The notes beneath the pieces were generated by a model. It had not been told where the DNA came from and ran no database searches. It saw nothing but the letters and a program-made list of their open reading frames with translations. Position numbers and translations under genes: made by a program. Source: Paenibacillus woosongensis (GTDB lineage Bacteria; Bacillota; Bacilli; Paenibacillales; Paenibacillaceae). Taken from it: 64,000 nt of DNA. The stretch is from assembly GCF_030122845.1 (NCBI RefSeq), contig NZ_CP126084.1, positions 620,001 through 684,000 on the forward strand, given 5' to 3'. Below are positions 17,141 through 26,227 of this stretch, in pieces. How positions within the stretch are numbered: the first letter of the stretch is position 1; each line of letters begins with the position of its first letter.

Positions 17141-18094
17141 ATGCCCTATAATATTGAGGACAAGTTTGTAATTGCAGTCGCTTCGAGCGCGTTGTTTGAT
17201 TTAAGCGAATCGGATCGCGTATTTCAGGAACACGGAGAAGATGCCTATAGAAAATATCAGCGGGAAAATGAACAAGTCGTTCTTGAAACAGGAGTCGCAT
17301 TTCCTCTAATAAAAAGACTGCTTAGCATCAATACGGATGAACCAGAGGATCAGCCGGTCGAGGTCGTATTGCTGTCCCGTAATGATCCGGATACCGGGCT
17401 TCGCGTGTTTAAATCGATAGAACATTACCAGCTCCCTATTAGCCGAGCAGTATTCATTGCAGGCAGTAATCCTTTTGAATACATGGAAGCCTTCAATGCG
17501 TCGATTTTCTTGTCAGGGAATCCTGATGACGTAAAGGAAGCGGTCGAACGTGGGTTTCCGGCAGGCTGCATTTATCCAACGGACTACATTGACGATGACG
17601 AGGATCGGGAGCTTAGGATCGCATTTGATTTTGATGGAGTTATCGCTGATGATTCGGCGGAATCTGTCTTCCAACAGGGCGGACAATTGGCGTTGTTCCA
17701 TGATCACGAACGATTAAATGCCGGGGAGTCGCTTCCTCCGGGGCCGTTGTTGAAGTTTTTTCAAGAGATATCCAAATTGCAAAAAAGAATTTTAGAGAAG
17801 TATCCAACTAACGCGAAAGACAAGCCTCGAATAAGAATCGCGATTGCCACGGCTAGGAATGCCCCTGCTCATGAGAGAGTGATTACGACGCTGAGAAATT
17901 TGGATATTAGGGTGGACGAAGCTTTTTTTCTAGGCGGAATCGATAAAGGCAGGGTATTGCGAATATTTAAACCCCATATATTCTTCGATGATCAGGTTGG
18001 TCATATCGAGGGTGTTGCCAGAATTGTGCCATCTGTTCATGTCCCGTTTGGAATAACGAATATAGTCGAGGGAGCAGAAAATGAACCTCTTTAA
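17141..18094 (+). CDS. 5'-nucleotidase, cytosolic type I-like (PF06189)
   Basis: 317 residues. The HAD-like active-site motif DFDGVIADDSAESVFQ is at about 167-182, and VVLLSRNDPDTGLRVFKSIEHYQLPISRAVFIAGSNPFEYM together with VDEAFFLGGIDKGRVL and IFFDDQ are typical of the 5_nucleotid family related to vertebrate cN-I. It would dephosphorylate nucleoside monophosphates in the cytoplasm. It starts 17 bp after the VOC gene and overlaps the next gene by 14 bp, which points to co-transcription. Confidence 0.82.
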   Translation: MPYNIEDKFVIAVASSALFDLSESDRVFQEHGEDAYRKYQRENEQVVLETGVAFPLIKRLLSINTDEPEDQPVEVVLLSRNDPDTGLRVFKSIEHYQLPISRAVFIAGSNPFEYMEAFNASIFLSGNPDDVKEAVERGFPAGCIYPTDYIDDDEDRELRIAFDFDGVIADDSAESVFQQGGQLALFHDHERLNAGESLPPGPLLKFFQEISKLQKRILEKYPTNAKDKPRIRIAIATARNAPAHERVITTLRNLDIRVDEAFFLGGIDKGRVLRIFKPHIFFDDQVGHIEGVARIVPSVHVPFGITNIVEGAENEPL

Positions 18095-18656
18095 AAATCC
18101 TAAAAAAGAAATAAGAACTCGTTTTGAATTGAATTTGCTTCATAGAGTACAAGCTATGGAACTGACGAAGCCCCCAGAACCTTGGGTCAATGAAGTCATT
18201 ATAGCTGCCTCAGGCGTGGATGCCTGTGGATGGGATCATGATGAGAATATCGTACTGATTAGCAGCTCGGGCTATAGCATTACTCAGCCTATAACCGGAT
18301 TGCAGATGCATAGAGATCGAGATTCACAGCTGACCGATGATCGTATAAGCGGGGACTATCTCACCTTTAAAATTCCTTGTAATGATCAGGAAATTTCTAT
18401 TTTCGGATTTCATGCTGGAGATGGTATTCATATCACTGAGGACGGCTGGAGCTTAGAAATTATTTATCCTTGGTGGCCGAGGGCATCTGTCCTCTTGGAA
18501 AATGTTTATGTACATCCATATGAGTATTTAAAGAATGCAAGTATTATTGATTTAAAAAGACTCGATGGCAGGATTAAAGCTGGATTTTCACCTTCAGGCC
18601 AACATCTGCTGATCATGGGATCGGGGGGAGCCTTGGTATATTCCCGCTCTATTTAA
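18081..18656 (+). CDS. Conserved-looking protein of unknown function
   Basis: 191 residues, no signal peptide or membrane helix, mixed alpha/beta composition with aromatic-rich stretch WSLEIIYPWWPRASVLLENVYVHPYEYLKNA. It overlaps the 5'-nucleotidase gene by 14 bp and so is probably translationally coupled. I do not recognise a family. Nothing in the sequence indicates function. Confidence 0.65.
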   Translation: MNLFKNPKKEIRTRFELNLLHRVQAMELTKPPEPWVNEVIIAASGVDACGWDHDENIVLISSSGYSITQPITGLQMHRDRDSQLTDDRISGDYLTFKIPCNDQEISIFGFHAGDGIHITEDGWSLEIIYPWWPRASVLLENVYVHPYEYLKNASIIDLKRLDGRIKAGFSPSGQHLLIMGSGGALVYSRSI

Positions 18657-18959
18657 CATAACTCACTGCGCTTAAGGCCGGTTAGGTCAGCAGCTTCGTC
18701 ATTACGCCACAGCTCAGCAACCTCATCGATTTGTCACTTGGCGTCCTGTTACTGCTCGAGCGTCTTGACGAATTGCCATGAGGATGGAGCCAGATTTATC
18801 AGATGCTATTACGTGCTCACGCTGTTCATGTTCATCTCGTTGTCCGCTTTGTTTTTGGCTAGCGGTGGAATTCGGTTTAAATTAAATAGTACACTTCAAT
18901 ACTTTGTGCAGGCAGCTGTACAATTATGGAACAAGTGTTGGAGTAGGGATAAAGGTGAA
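18657..18959. other. Gene-free stretch with a possible remnant of a membrane-protein gene
   Basis: The plus strand shows hydrophobic coding-like fragments in two frames (QLSNLIDLSLGVLLLLERLDELP, then RCYYVLTLFMFISLSALFLA), which could be a decayed integral membrane protein. No start, ribosome site or full domain survives. The rest of the gap up to 19391 contains repeat motifs (18961-19099) and otherwise nothing recognisable. Confidence 0.3.
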
Positions 18960-18960
18960 G

Positions 18961-19099
18961 CTAACTGTATTTCATGCATTTAATTTAGTATCCACGGGAG
19001 TAGTTTTTCGAACTAGATGTATTTCATCCATCTAAAACCTCCCTTTTCACCTTCAAAACCTATAATCGTTCATTTTTAAATGTAAGAAATCCAGTTAGT
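18961..19099. repeat. Phased-motif element, family 2, partial (direct, direct, inverted)
   Basis: Three ~24-bp motifs. CTAACTGTATTTCATGCATT starts at 18961, CTAGATGTATTTCATCCATC at 19013 (52 bp on), and an inverted copy, whose complement reads CTAACTGGATTTCTTACATT, occupies 19076-19099. A fourth copy is not recognisable. Confidence 0.6.
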
Positions 19100-19391
19100 C
19101 ATAGCATCAATCTGCCCTCGCTGATACGGCAAAGTGATATTTATCGATCCGAGGCATTCCTTTTTCTGGTTAAATAGACAGTGGGGCAACTGGATTGGCA
19201 TCTTGCGGCAATTTTTATCGTATAACATGCAGGGGCAGACGCTTGATGCATCGTCTATTTATTGAGATATAAGAATTTATAAGCTTCACCCTCATACAAG
19301 GTTTATATTTCTATGCGAAACGTAGTTGTGCCGTTCATGGGCGGCGTCAGCCGTTTACGCTTGAGAGATTCATATAAAAGGAGTGGAGAAC

Positions 19392-20105
19392 TTGCTTCGT
19401 GTAGAGGGCTTGTCCCATGCTTTCAAGAATGGCGGCGAGACCACGCTTGTTCTGCAGAACATCAATTTTCATGTCCGCAAGGGCGAGATGATTGCGCTGC
19501 TGGGCAGCTCGGGCTCAGGAAAGTCGACCCTGCTCAATCTGATGGCGGGGCTGATGAAGCCGACCGAAGGCGAAATTTATATCGCCGATCATAACATTGT
19601 GAAGATGAACGAGAACAAGCTGGCCGAGTTCCGCCGCGAGCATATCGGTTTTATATTTCAAGCTTATGAGCTGCTGCCGAACTTGACGGTGCGTGAAAAT
19701 ATTGAGATGCCGCTTGTCTTTCAATCTACCCGCCCCTCCGTCCGCAAGCAAAAAGCGTTGCAGCTGCTCGAGCAGGTCGGCATCCCGGACAAGGCCGAAC
19801 TGTTCCCGTCCCAGCTGTCGGGCGGACAACAGCAGCGGGTCAGCATTGCCCGGTCGCTGATTACCGAGCCTTCGGTCATCTTCGCCGACGAGCCGACCGG
19901 GAATCTGGATACGAAGACGGAGGAAGAAATTTTGGCGATCCTCAAGCGGCTTAACCAGACGATGAACACCACCTTTATTATTGTCACGCATGAGCGAGAG
20001 GTGGCGCAACAAACGCAGAAAATTATTACGCTGCGGGACGGGCAGCTTCAGACATCACAGCCGGCTGTAGATCCGCAAGCGGAAGCAGAGGAGGTACAAG
20101 CTTGA
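19392..20105 (+). CDS. ABC transporter ATPase, LolD/MacB type
   Basis: 237 residues from TTG 19392, nine bases after AAAAGGAG; the in-frame GTG at 19383 abuts the ribosome site and is rejected. Walker A is LGSSGSGKST, the signature LSGGQQQRVSIARSL, and Walker B VIFADEPTGNLDTKTEEEIL, the last typical of the MacB/LolD/FtsE class that powers mechanotransmission permeases. It overlaps the permease gene by four bases and forms with it and the adaptor gene a three-gene efflux system related to YknXYZ of Bacillus subtilis, here in the order ATPase-permease-adaptor. Confidence 0.88.
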   Translation: MLRVEGLSHAFKNGGETTLVLQNINFHVRKGEMIALLGSSGSGKSTLLNLMAGLMKPTEGEIYIADHNIVKMNENKLAEFRREHIGFIFQAYELLPNLTVRENIEMPLVFQSTRPSVRKQKALQLLEQVGIPDKAELFPSQLSGGQQQRVSIARSLITEPSVIFADEPTGNLDTKTEEEILAILKRLNQTMNTTFIIVTHEREVAQQTQKIITLRDGQLQTSQPAVDPQAEAEEVQA

Positions 20106-21463
20106 GAATCAGCGATCTGACAAGGCTGTCTTGGGATCAGGTGCGGCGGCGCAAAGTCGTGACCATGCTGTGCGCAGCCGGCTTGTCCATAGGCTGTGCC
20201 GCAATTATATTGGCGATGAGCATCGGCGAATCGACACAACAGATCGTCGAATCCGAGCTGAACAGCTTTCTGAAGATGGATGAGATCACGGTCATGCCCA
20301 ATTCCGGCGCCATGCCGGGCCAGGACAACCCCGACCAGGTTAGCGAAGAGGCGAAAAACCGCGGGCTGCTGACGGATCAGAAGCTCGAGGTTATGCGCAA
20401 TATGAAGCATGTAACGGCTGTCGCGCCATATCAGACATTCGATTATTTGGAAATGACGACAGTGGACAGCAAGGAGGGCTACGCCGAAGTGGTCGCTACG
20501 GATCTGACCCGGCTTAAGGACTTTGGCGAGACCTTTGCACAGGGGAAGGCCGACAGCGTTGATATTAATTCAGTTGTGCTCAGTTACGGGGCCACGATGG
20601 GCTTGATGGATGAGGAGACTAGAAACAAACTGTATGAAGCAATGGAACGTTCAGGATATGATCGAAACTCGCAGGAGCAATACCGCAATATGATGGTCAT
20701 ACCGACAGCCATGTACCAGACGCAAATTCAGCTCGTGAAGTATGACGAAAATGGCAAACAGCTAACGAGCACTCCCTTGCAGGTCGTTGGTGTGCTGAAG
20801 AAGCCCAAGGGCCGCAGCGATATTTCCATCTCCCAAGACGCCAAGATTTACATCTCGATCGAAACGGCCGAGCAGCTGCGAAAAGAGCTGATGCCTTCCG
20901 CGGTGCAAAACGGCATAACTACCTATAACTCGGTTAAGGTGAAGGTGGACGCGGAGCAGAACGTAAAGCAGGTCGAGGAGCAGCTGCAGCGGCTTACCGT
21001 ATCGACACAGTCGAATCTGCTGCAGAAGGAGCAGCTGGAGGAGCAATTCGCCGTGTTCAAGGCGATTGCGATCGGTGCGGGTGTCTTTATTTTGATCATC
21101 GCTTCGATCTCCATTATTGTCGCCATGACGATGTCGACCTATCAGCGCCGCCGGCAGATCGGCATTATGAAGGTGCTGGGGGCCAATCTGTCCCAGATTC
21201 GCAATATGTTCATTGCTGAGGCGGCCTTGCTTGGCCTCTTGGGGGGGCTGCTGGGCATTATGTTTTCCTACTGGATCGTATGGGGAATTAACGCACTCAT
21301 TTTGTCATTAAATAGCGGCGAGTCGGATATGTCGATTTTTATCCCGTATACAGCCATTCCGGTTGGGTTGGCCTTTGCGATCATGACAGGCATTATATCG
21401 GGCATTTATCCGGCGGTCAGCGCATCGCGGACGGATGCTTTAACCGCAATCAAGCGGGACTAG
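20102..21463 (+). CDS. ABC transporter permease, MacB/FtsX family
   Basis: 453 residues from a TTG overlapping the ATPase stop, with GAGGAGG at about 20088-20094. One membrane helix lies near residues 17-38 (MLCAAGLSIGCAAIILAMSI), a long extracytoplasmic domain follows to about 315, and three C-terminal helices form the FtsX domain (IAIGAGVFILIIASISIIVAM, LLGGLLGIMFSYWIVW, AIPVGLAFAIMTGIISGIYPA). The cytoplasmic loop YQRRRQIGIMKVLGA is the usual coupling segment. It would drive export of peptides or drugs rather than import. Confidence 0.88.
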   Translation: MRISDLTRLSWDQVRRRKVVTMLCAAGLSIGCAAIILAMSIGESTQQIVESELNSFLKMDEITVMPNSGAMPGQDNPDQVSEEAKNRGLLTDQKLEVMRNMKHVTAVAPYQTFDYLEMTTVDSKEGYAEVVATDLTRLKDFGETFAQGKADSVDINSVVLSYGATMGLMDEETRNKLYEAMERSGYDRNSQEQYRNMMVIPTAMYQTQIQLVKYDENGKQLTSTPLQVVGVLKKPKGRSDISISQDAKIYISIETAEQLRKELMPSAVQNGITTYNSVKVKVDAEQNVKQVEEQLQRLTVSTQSNLLQKEQLEEQFAVFKAIAIGAGVFILIIASISIIVAMTMSTYQRRRQIGIMKVLGANLSQIRNMFIAEAALLGLLGGLLGIMFSYWIVWGINALILSLNSGESDMSIFIPYTAIPVGLAFAIMTGIISGIYPAVSASRTDALTAIKRD

Positions 21464-21600
21464 AGATTCGATATCCGTTCCGCACGACATAAGAAGCTAC
21501 GCTAAGACGGTGCAACAGAGGGGCACGGGGCTGCATACAGAGTCATATACGGCCTCGCCGCTGCCAATTCTAAGCGGTATGAGAGAAGGAGAGCAGGAAA

Positions 21601-22683
21601 GTGAAGAAAAAAATAAAATGGATCATGATCGCCATCATTCTTGCCGGAATCAGCTACTTGCTGTATTCCATGTCGAAGCCTGCCCAGGTCGCCGATCCGG
21701 GAATGGAGTCTCAAGCCATCACATTCCAGGTAACGAAAGAGACACTGGTTCACACGATACGGGTCAAGGGAAAATCGCTGTATGAGCAGGAGACGCCGGT
21801 CTATGCTCCGTTCAGCTCCAAAGTAACGGAATGGAAGATCGAGGACGGCCAGCAGGTCAATAAAGACGAGGTGCTGTTCAGGCTGGATCAGACCGAGCTG
21901 AAGAACCAGATTACACGTGAGGAAGCGGAGCTTCGCAAAGCCGAGCTGGAAACCAGGCTGCAGTCCTTTGTTGCAGAGTTAGACATGGAGGCGGCAGGAG
22001 GCGAACTGAGCGACGAGAACCGCAAAAAATTGCTCGCTAACCGGGAGAGTGAGCGGCTGACGAAGGAGCTGGAGGACGTGCGCAGATCGATTCAGCGTCA
22101 GGAGCTGCAGCAGAAAAAGCTGAAGCTGCAGGATTCCGAATTCCGCGCTCCGGCTGCGGGCATCTTCCTATTCGATTCGGCAGAGAAGAAGCCGCAGGTG
22201 CTTAGCGACAATCAATACATTGGCAAAATTGTCGATCTGAACAAGCTGCAATTTACCGCCCTCGTCGGGGAGCAGGACGTATTCCGGATCAAGCCGGATA
22301 TGAATGTGAAAGTGACAATGAGCGCGATGAAGGACGTGCCGTTGACTGGAACTGTGAAGCATGTCTCCAAATTTGCCAAGACGGGAACCGACCAGGACAG
22401 CTTGAATAAAGCGGCGCAATTCGAAGTTACCATCTCTCTTGAACCAAGCGAGTATCTGATTGCTGGGCTATCGCTCACCGGCGATATCGAGACCAGCCGC
22501 AAGGAAAATGTGTTGGCTCTTCCGTCGATCGCCGTCATGCGCGATGAGACCTCCGCCTATGTCATGCTGGATAAAGGATCGGGTCAATACGAACGCAGAG
22601 ATATCAAGACAGGCCTGGAGACGATGGACAAAACCGAAGTGTTGGAAGGCTTGAAGGAAGGCGATACGGTCGCCCTGCAATAA
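21601..22683 (+). CDS. Efflux adaptor (HlyD/MacA/YknX-like membrane fusion protein)
   Basis: 360 residues from GTG 21601 with AAGGAGAG upstream. An N-terminal membrane anchor (IKWIMIAIILAGISYLLYSM) is followed by the barrel-sandwich half YAPFSSKVTEWKIEDGQQVNKDEVLFRLD, a charged coiled-coil hairpin at about 95-165, the second half FRAPAAGIF, and a beta-barrel/MP domain ending GLETMDKTEVLEGLKEGDTVAL. It bridges the permease to the envelope. The gap of 137 bp to the permease gene has no terminator. Confidence 0.85.
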   Translation: MKKKIKWIMIAIILAGISYLLYSMSKPAQVADPGMESQAITFQVTKETLVHTIRVKGKSLYEQETPVYAPFSSKVTEWKIEDGQQVNKDEVLFRLDQTELKNQITREEAELRKAELETRLQSFVAELDMEAAGGELSDENRKKLLANRESERLTKELEDVRRSIQRQELQQKKLKLQDSEFRAPAAGIFLFDSAEKKPQVLSDNQYIGKIVDLNKLQFTALVGEQDVFRIKPDMNVKVTMSAMKDVPLTGTVKHVSKFAKTGTDQDSLNKAAQFEVTISLEPSEYLIAGLSLTGDIETSRKENVLALPSIAVMRDETSAYVMLDKGSGQYERRDIKTGLETMDKTEVLEGLKEGDTVALQ

Positions 22684-22706
22684 GTGCCGGGGCGCTCCAT
22701 TTATTT

Positions 22707-22740
22707 CAGACGAACCTGGCAGGTAGCTGTCTGGTTTATA
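22707..22740 (+). terminator. Possible terminator of the efflux operon
   Basis: CAGAC-ACCTG (22707-22718) pairs with CAGGT-GTCTG (22720-22733), with only a weak T tract (GTTTATAC). Confidence 0.4.
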
Positions 22741-22844
22741 CTATATATAAGTTGAACTAAAGAAGCAGCAGTGACTGGCCAGAGTGTGACATGTTCTGGA
22801 GAAGCGAAGCGCTCGCCTTTGTCCACGGATTTCTATCTCTACTA

Positions 22845-23030
22845 GAGCGTGTTTTCAACCTAATTTAGCCATATCAAAATAGCAGCCAGTGATAAAAAGG
22901 CAGCAAATGTACATGTTAGTTTATCGTAACGAGTAGCTAGTCTGCGATAATGTTTGAGCTTGTTGAATAAACATTCCACAAGATGGCGTTCTTTTGTTGA
23001 GCAGTCTAATTCATATGCGTTAAATAGAGG
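22845..23030 (-). mobile_element. Remnant of an IS5-family transposase, C-terminal end only
   Basis: The minus-strand frame ending at 22860 encodes KERHLVECLFNKLKHYRRLATRYDKLTCTFAAF, the C-terminal part of IS5/IS427-type DDE transposases with the catalytic Glu in VECLFN. The N-terminal two thirds are absent and the UlaG-like gene begins 48 bp away. GAGCGTGTTTTC at 22845-22856, just outside the stop, may be the terminal inverted repeat of this end. It is a dead fragment. Confidence 0.75.
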
Positions 23031-23077
23031 ATGAACGAAGATCATGGACAATCATCAGATTGACAGGAGGATTAATT

Positions 23078-23926
23078 ATGGCTAAGCATCACAGACGAGG
23101 AGCAACATTGATTCAAGAGGTCAACCGCACCGAGGTTCCCTTCGGGACGCTGGCCATTTGGTTTCTTGGGCAAGAGAGCGTAATTATCAAGGGTGACGGA
23201 GTAACGGTGTATGTCGATCCTTATGTATCGGATCACCTGGATTTACCTCGTACTTACCCTGCGCCGATCACCCCTGAGGATATTATCGGGGCTGACCTTT
23301 GCTTGATTACGCATGAGCACGTAGATCATATGGATGCAGGCACGCTGCCTATTTTTCATCGGCAAAACAAAGAGGCGCTCATCATGGCTCCAGCTTGCTG
23401 TAAACCGGACTTGATCGAAATGGGCGTAGACGCTTCGCAAATATTGGAGGCAGACGACAGCCAGCAGGCAGAGCTGTTTTCAAAAGTCAAAATCACGACG
23501 ATTCCTGCAGCCCATGAGCAGTTGGAGAAGGACTCGGCCGGGAAGCCACGCTACGTGGGATATGTCATCGAGTTGAATGGAGTCACGCTGTATCATGCCG
23601 GTGACACGGTGCTGTTCCCTGAATTGGTCGAGCGATTGAGCGCAATTCAGCCAGATGTTGCCCTGCTTCCGATCAATGGAGCTGATTTTTTCCGCCGGGA
23701 GCGGGGAATTGTCGGCAACATGAACTATAGGGAAGCGGCCGAGTTCGCGGTAAGAATCGGCGCGGAGACGGTTATTCCGCTGCATTATGACGTGTTTGCG
23801 GGGAATGCGGAGAAGCCCGGCTACTTCGTGGACTATCTCTATGAGCACTTCCCTGAGCAGAAATGCCATGTCATGGCTCGCGGCGAGCGGTTTGTGTATG
23901 TGAAGGGCAGTGCCTTCCTTCGGTAG
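23078..23926 (+). CDS. Metallo-beta-lactamase fold hydrolase, UlaG-like
   Basis: 282 residues from ATG 23078, seven bases after AGGAGG. The motif THEHVDHMD at residues 78-86 supplies the metal ligands, YHAGDTVL provides the bridging Asp, and VIPLHYDVF the last His. WFLGQESVIIKGDGVTVYVDPYVSD and RTYPAPITPEDI are typical of the UlaG (L-ascorbate-6-phosphate lactonase) branch, but many relatives act on other esters or lactones and no ascorbate genes are nearby. Downstream, the last ~33 bp of the gene are duplicated in tandem just past the stop codon. Confidence 0.82.
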   Translation: MAKHHRRGATLIQEVNRTEVPFGTLAIWFLGQESVIIKGDGVTVYVDPYVSDHLDLPRTYPAPITPEDIIGADLCLITHEHVDHMDAGTLPIFHRQNKEALIMAPACCKPDLIEMGVDASQILEADDSQQAELFSKVKITTIPAAHEQLEKDSAGKPRYVGYVIELNGVTLYHAGDTVLFPELVERLSAIQPDVALLPINGADFFRRERGIVGNMNYREAAEFAVRIGAETVIPLHYDVFAGNAEKPGYFVDYLYEHFPEQKCHVMARGERFVYVKGSAFLR

Positions 23927-23959
23927 CTTTGTGTACGTGAAGGGAGCGCCTTCCTTTGG
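23891..23959 (+). repeat. Tandem duplication of the 3' end of the UlaG-like gene
   Basis: The segment 23891-23923, which encodes the last residues FVYVKGSAFLR, recurs at 23928-23959 directly after the stop codon with four differences and a one-base deletion. Confidence 0.75.
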
Positions 23960-24035
23960 CAGTAAGGTTGGTGTGGGGACTGAGCAGGACATAGATCAAG
24001 TGGACGCCGATCCATTTGGTATGTCGACTCATGGA

Positions 24036-24345
24036 CGTTCAATCCAAGCTCATTGTCGAGCAAATGCACTGTAGGTTCAAGCAGGCCGTCAGGTCAAGTC
24101 TATTGTTAAGTCAAGTCTATTGTCAGGCCAGTATATTGTTGGATCGGGCACGCTGTTGGCTAAGTACGCCGTAGGTCAAGCGTGATGTCTGGCCATGTAC
24201 ACTGCAGGTGAAGCGCACAATGTCCTGCAAGTCCACCGTGTCCAAGCACATTCATCCTGGCCTATTCATCCAAGCCGTATTGTTGATCCAAGCGCCTGTT
24301 GATTTAAGTACCTGTTTCCCAAGCGCACTGTTGATCCAAGCACAC
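24036..24345. repeat. Degenerate 16-20 bp tandem array
   Basis: Loose repeats built on CTGTTGATCCAAGCGCA; the clearest units are at 24280-24343 (TGTTGATCCAAGCGC, TGTTGATTTAAGTAC, TGTTTCCCAAGCGCA, TGTTGATCCAAGCAC). Upstream units decay to TCAAGTCTATTGTCAGG. No gene is seen in 23960-24700. Confidence 0.55.
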
Positions 24346-24386
24346 GGTGAATTACTTCCTGTGACTTGAGATGTCTCCGGCAATCT

Positions 24387-24570
24387 AGCGGACCCTAGAT
24401 CCGCTATTTCTCCAAATGCGCGCAAATTTCTAAGCCAACGGACCGTAGTTCCGCTATTGGGCGAAAAGTGGGGCAAACCATGCTCATCTAGAGCGAATAG
24501 CGGAACCAGGGTCCGTTCGCATATCAAATTTAGTTAAAAATACGGAATAGCGCCCTGTATGTCCGTTAGA
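24387..24570. repeat. Phased-motif element, family 1, copy A (direct, direct, inverted, inverted)
   Basis: Four ~24-bp motifs of the form AACGGACC-N5-TTCCGCTATT. The CGGA of the direct copies is at 24389 and 24439. The TCCG of the inverted copies is at 24512 and 24562. Spacing is 50, 73 and 50 bp, nearly identical to copy B at 50430-50613. Confidence 0.8.
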
Positions 24571-24700
24571 ATCCCATTTTGGCTGGCATGCTCGACAATT
24601 GGCACACGGATACCTGGATCTGGGGCTGCTTCTTGCGTAATGTGGTTGACCACCGTTATGGGACGCCGACCACCGTGCGCAGTGAGCTTCGCGCGTTGCG

Positions 24701-24725
24701 ATATATGACAATCCTTGTCATATAT
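24701..24725. promoter_or_regulatory. Perfect inverted repeat, probable operator of the WYL regulator
   Basis: ATATATGACAA and its exact complement TTGTCATATAT are separated by TCC. A -10-like TACAAT at 24732-24737 follows, and the regulator start is 57 bp downstream of the repeat. Autoregulation is the inference. Confidence 0.6.
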
Positions 24726-24781
24726 CCATGCTACAATGAAGCCTAGTGCAACTAGGGAAACGTACAAAGGAGGGGGTCAGC

Positions 24782-25732
24782 TTGCGGGCGGATCGGCTCA
24801 TTTCGATATTGCTGCTATTGCAAAATCACGGACGGCTCACGACGCGGGAACTGGCGGCTAGGCTGGAGGTATCCGAGCGGACAATACACCGCGATATGGA
24901 GGCCCTAAGCGCCTCGGGAATTCCGGTGTATGCGGAACGGGGAACAGGCGGGGGGTGGGTATTGTCGGAGGGCTACCGCACTGATCTGACGGGAATGAAG
25001 CCCGAAGAGATGCAGGCGCTGCTCCTGGCCCATTCATCTTCACTCTTAGGAGACCTGGGACTTGGAGGCGTGTTTGAGCATGCTTTTCAGAAAATGCTGG
25101 CTGCATTTCCCGAACGGCTTCGAGGCGAAGCCGAAAGAGTGCGTCAGCGCATTCATATCGACGGTGCCGGCTGGCATCAGTCCGCTGATCGGCTGCCCGA
25201 TTTGCCGACGATCCAGGAAGCGGTCTGGCAGGACCGCATGCTCCGCTTCGATTACCGGCGGGAAGATTCAGCCGTGGAGCGCATCGCCGAGCCGCTGGGG
25301 CTGGTCGCCAAGGGCAGCATCTGGTATCTTGTAGCCAGAGTGGAAGGGGAAATGCGCACTTACCGAATCTCCCGGATCAGGAATGCTCAAGTGCTGGAGA
25401 AATCATTTCAGCGTCCGGATTCTTTTGACCTGGCACTATATTGGGAGCGCTCGACAGAAGAGTTCAAAGCGAATCTTCCGCGTTATCCCGCCCGGCTCAG
25501 ATTTCAGGAAGCAGCTTTACCGCGCCTAGCCCAGCAGCGATATCTCAAGCTAATCCATACGATGCCCGCAGAACAAGGATGGATCGAAGCCGCTGCTGAG
25601 TTCAATACGCTGGAGTCGGCATGTGAAATTCTGCTTGGCTATGGATCGCTTGTCAAGATACTGGAGCCGCTGGAGCTTCGTGACCGGGTACGAGCCGAAG
25701 CGACGGCGATTATTGGCATGTACAACGGTTAG
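24782..25732 (+). CDS. WYL-domain transcriptional regulator, YafY type
   Basis: 316 residues from TTG 24782, placed by AAAGGAGGGGG upstream. The N-terminal winged helix is RLISILLLLQNHGRLTTRELAARLEVSERTIHRDMEAL (about residues 4-41), followed by GIPVYAERGTGGGW. The WYL domain (WQDRMLRFDYR ... GLVAKGSIWYLVARVEGEMRTYRISRI) spans about 140-220, and a C-terminal WCX extension follows. WYL proteins bind small ligands or nucleic acid and control neighbouring genes. The palindrome in its promoter is the probable binding site. The target gene could be itself or the membrane protein downstream. Confidence 0.86.
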   Translation: MRADRLISILLLLQNHGRLTTRELAARLEVSERTIHRDMEALSASGIPVYAERGTGGGWVLSEGYRTDLTGMKPEEMQALLLAHSSSLLGDLGLGGVFEHAFQKMLAAFPERLRGEAERVRQRIHIDGAGWHQSADRLPDLPTIQEAVWQDRMLRFDYRREDSAVERIAEPLGLVAKGSIWYLVARVEGEMRTYRISRIRNAQVLEKSFQRPDSFDLALYWERSTEEFKANLPRYPARLRFQEAALPRLAQQRYLKLIHTMPAEQGWIEAAAEFNTLESACEILLGYGSLVKILEPLELRDRVRAEATAIIGMYNG

Positions 25733-25924
25733 TTGATTTAGCAGTTTTGTATAAGTTTATTTGAAGTTTCGTTGTGATTTTTTGGTTTGGAGCAAGAATT
25801 TCGTTCCCAGAATTATCGGCAGTTGTTGGCGATAGAAATTTGGATAGCTTCGGCGAAATAAAGGCCATTTTAATTTACATGTTAGTCTCTAAGAAGATTT
25901 AAAATCATGAAACGAGGAGCAGAA

Positions 25925-26227
25925 ATGAACCTAAACAAGCTAAACAAGCGGGCACTCATTGAATCTATAATTTTTATCGTCCTCATCTTGGCAGGTGTGG
26001 TCGGCTTCCAGGTCGTGCAAGGGGCGCTGTTGACCAGAAATTACGTCCCAGATGTCATTAATAACTATGCATCAGTAGAGCATTTACAGCAACAGGTGGC
26101 ATTTGGAACCATAGCTCGTACGGACGGATTAACCCTGGTTTTAGAGATAGGCGGTTTGTTGCTCATAGCAATGGCCTACTACATGTTGCGAACGAGGCTG
26201 ATTGGATTAAGGAAGCGCAAGAAATGA
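25925..26227 (+). CDS. Small two-helix membrane protein of unknown function
   Basis: 100 residues from ATG 25925, after GAGGAG at 25914-25919. Helix 1 (about residues 10-33) reads ALIESIIFIVLILAGVVGFQVVQ; helix 2 (about 77-93) reads LVLEIGGLLLIAMAYYML. The tail is basic. It stands alone between the WYL regulator and the convergent EamA gene. No family recognised. Confidence 0.6.
   Translation: MNLNKLNKRALIESIIFIVLILAGVVGFQVVQGALLTRNYVPDVINNYASVEHLQQQVAFGTIARTDGLTLVLEIGGLLLIAMAYYMLRTRLIGLRKRKK

Noticed and set aside
18738-18983. 81-codon open frame with a hydrophobic stretch
   Set aside because: No ribosome site, and the hydrophobic stretch continues a fragment in another frame; treated as a possible remnant, not a gene.
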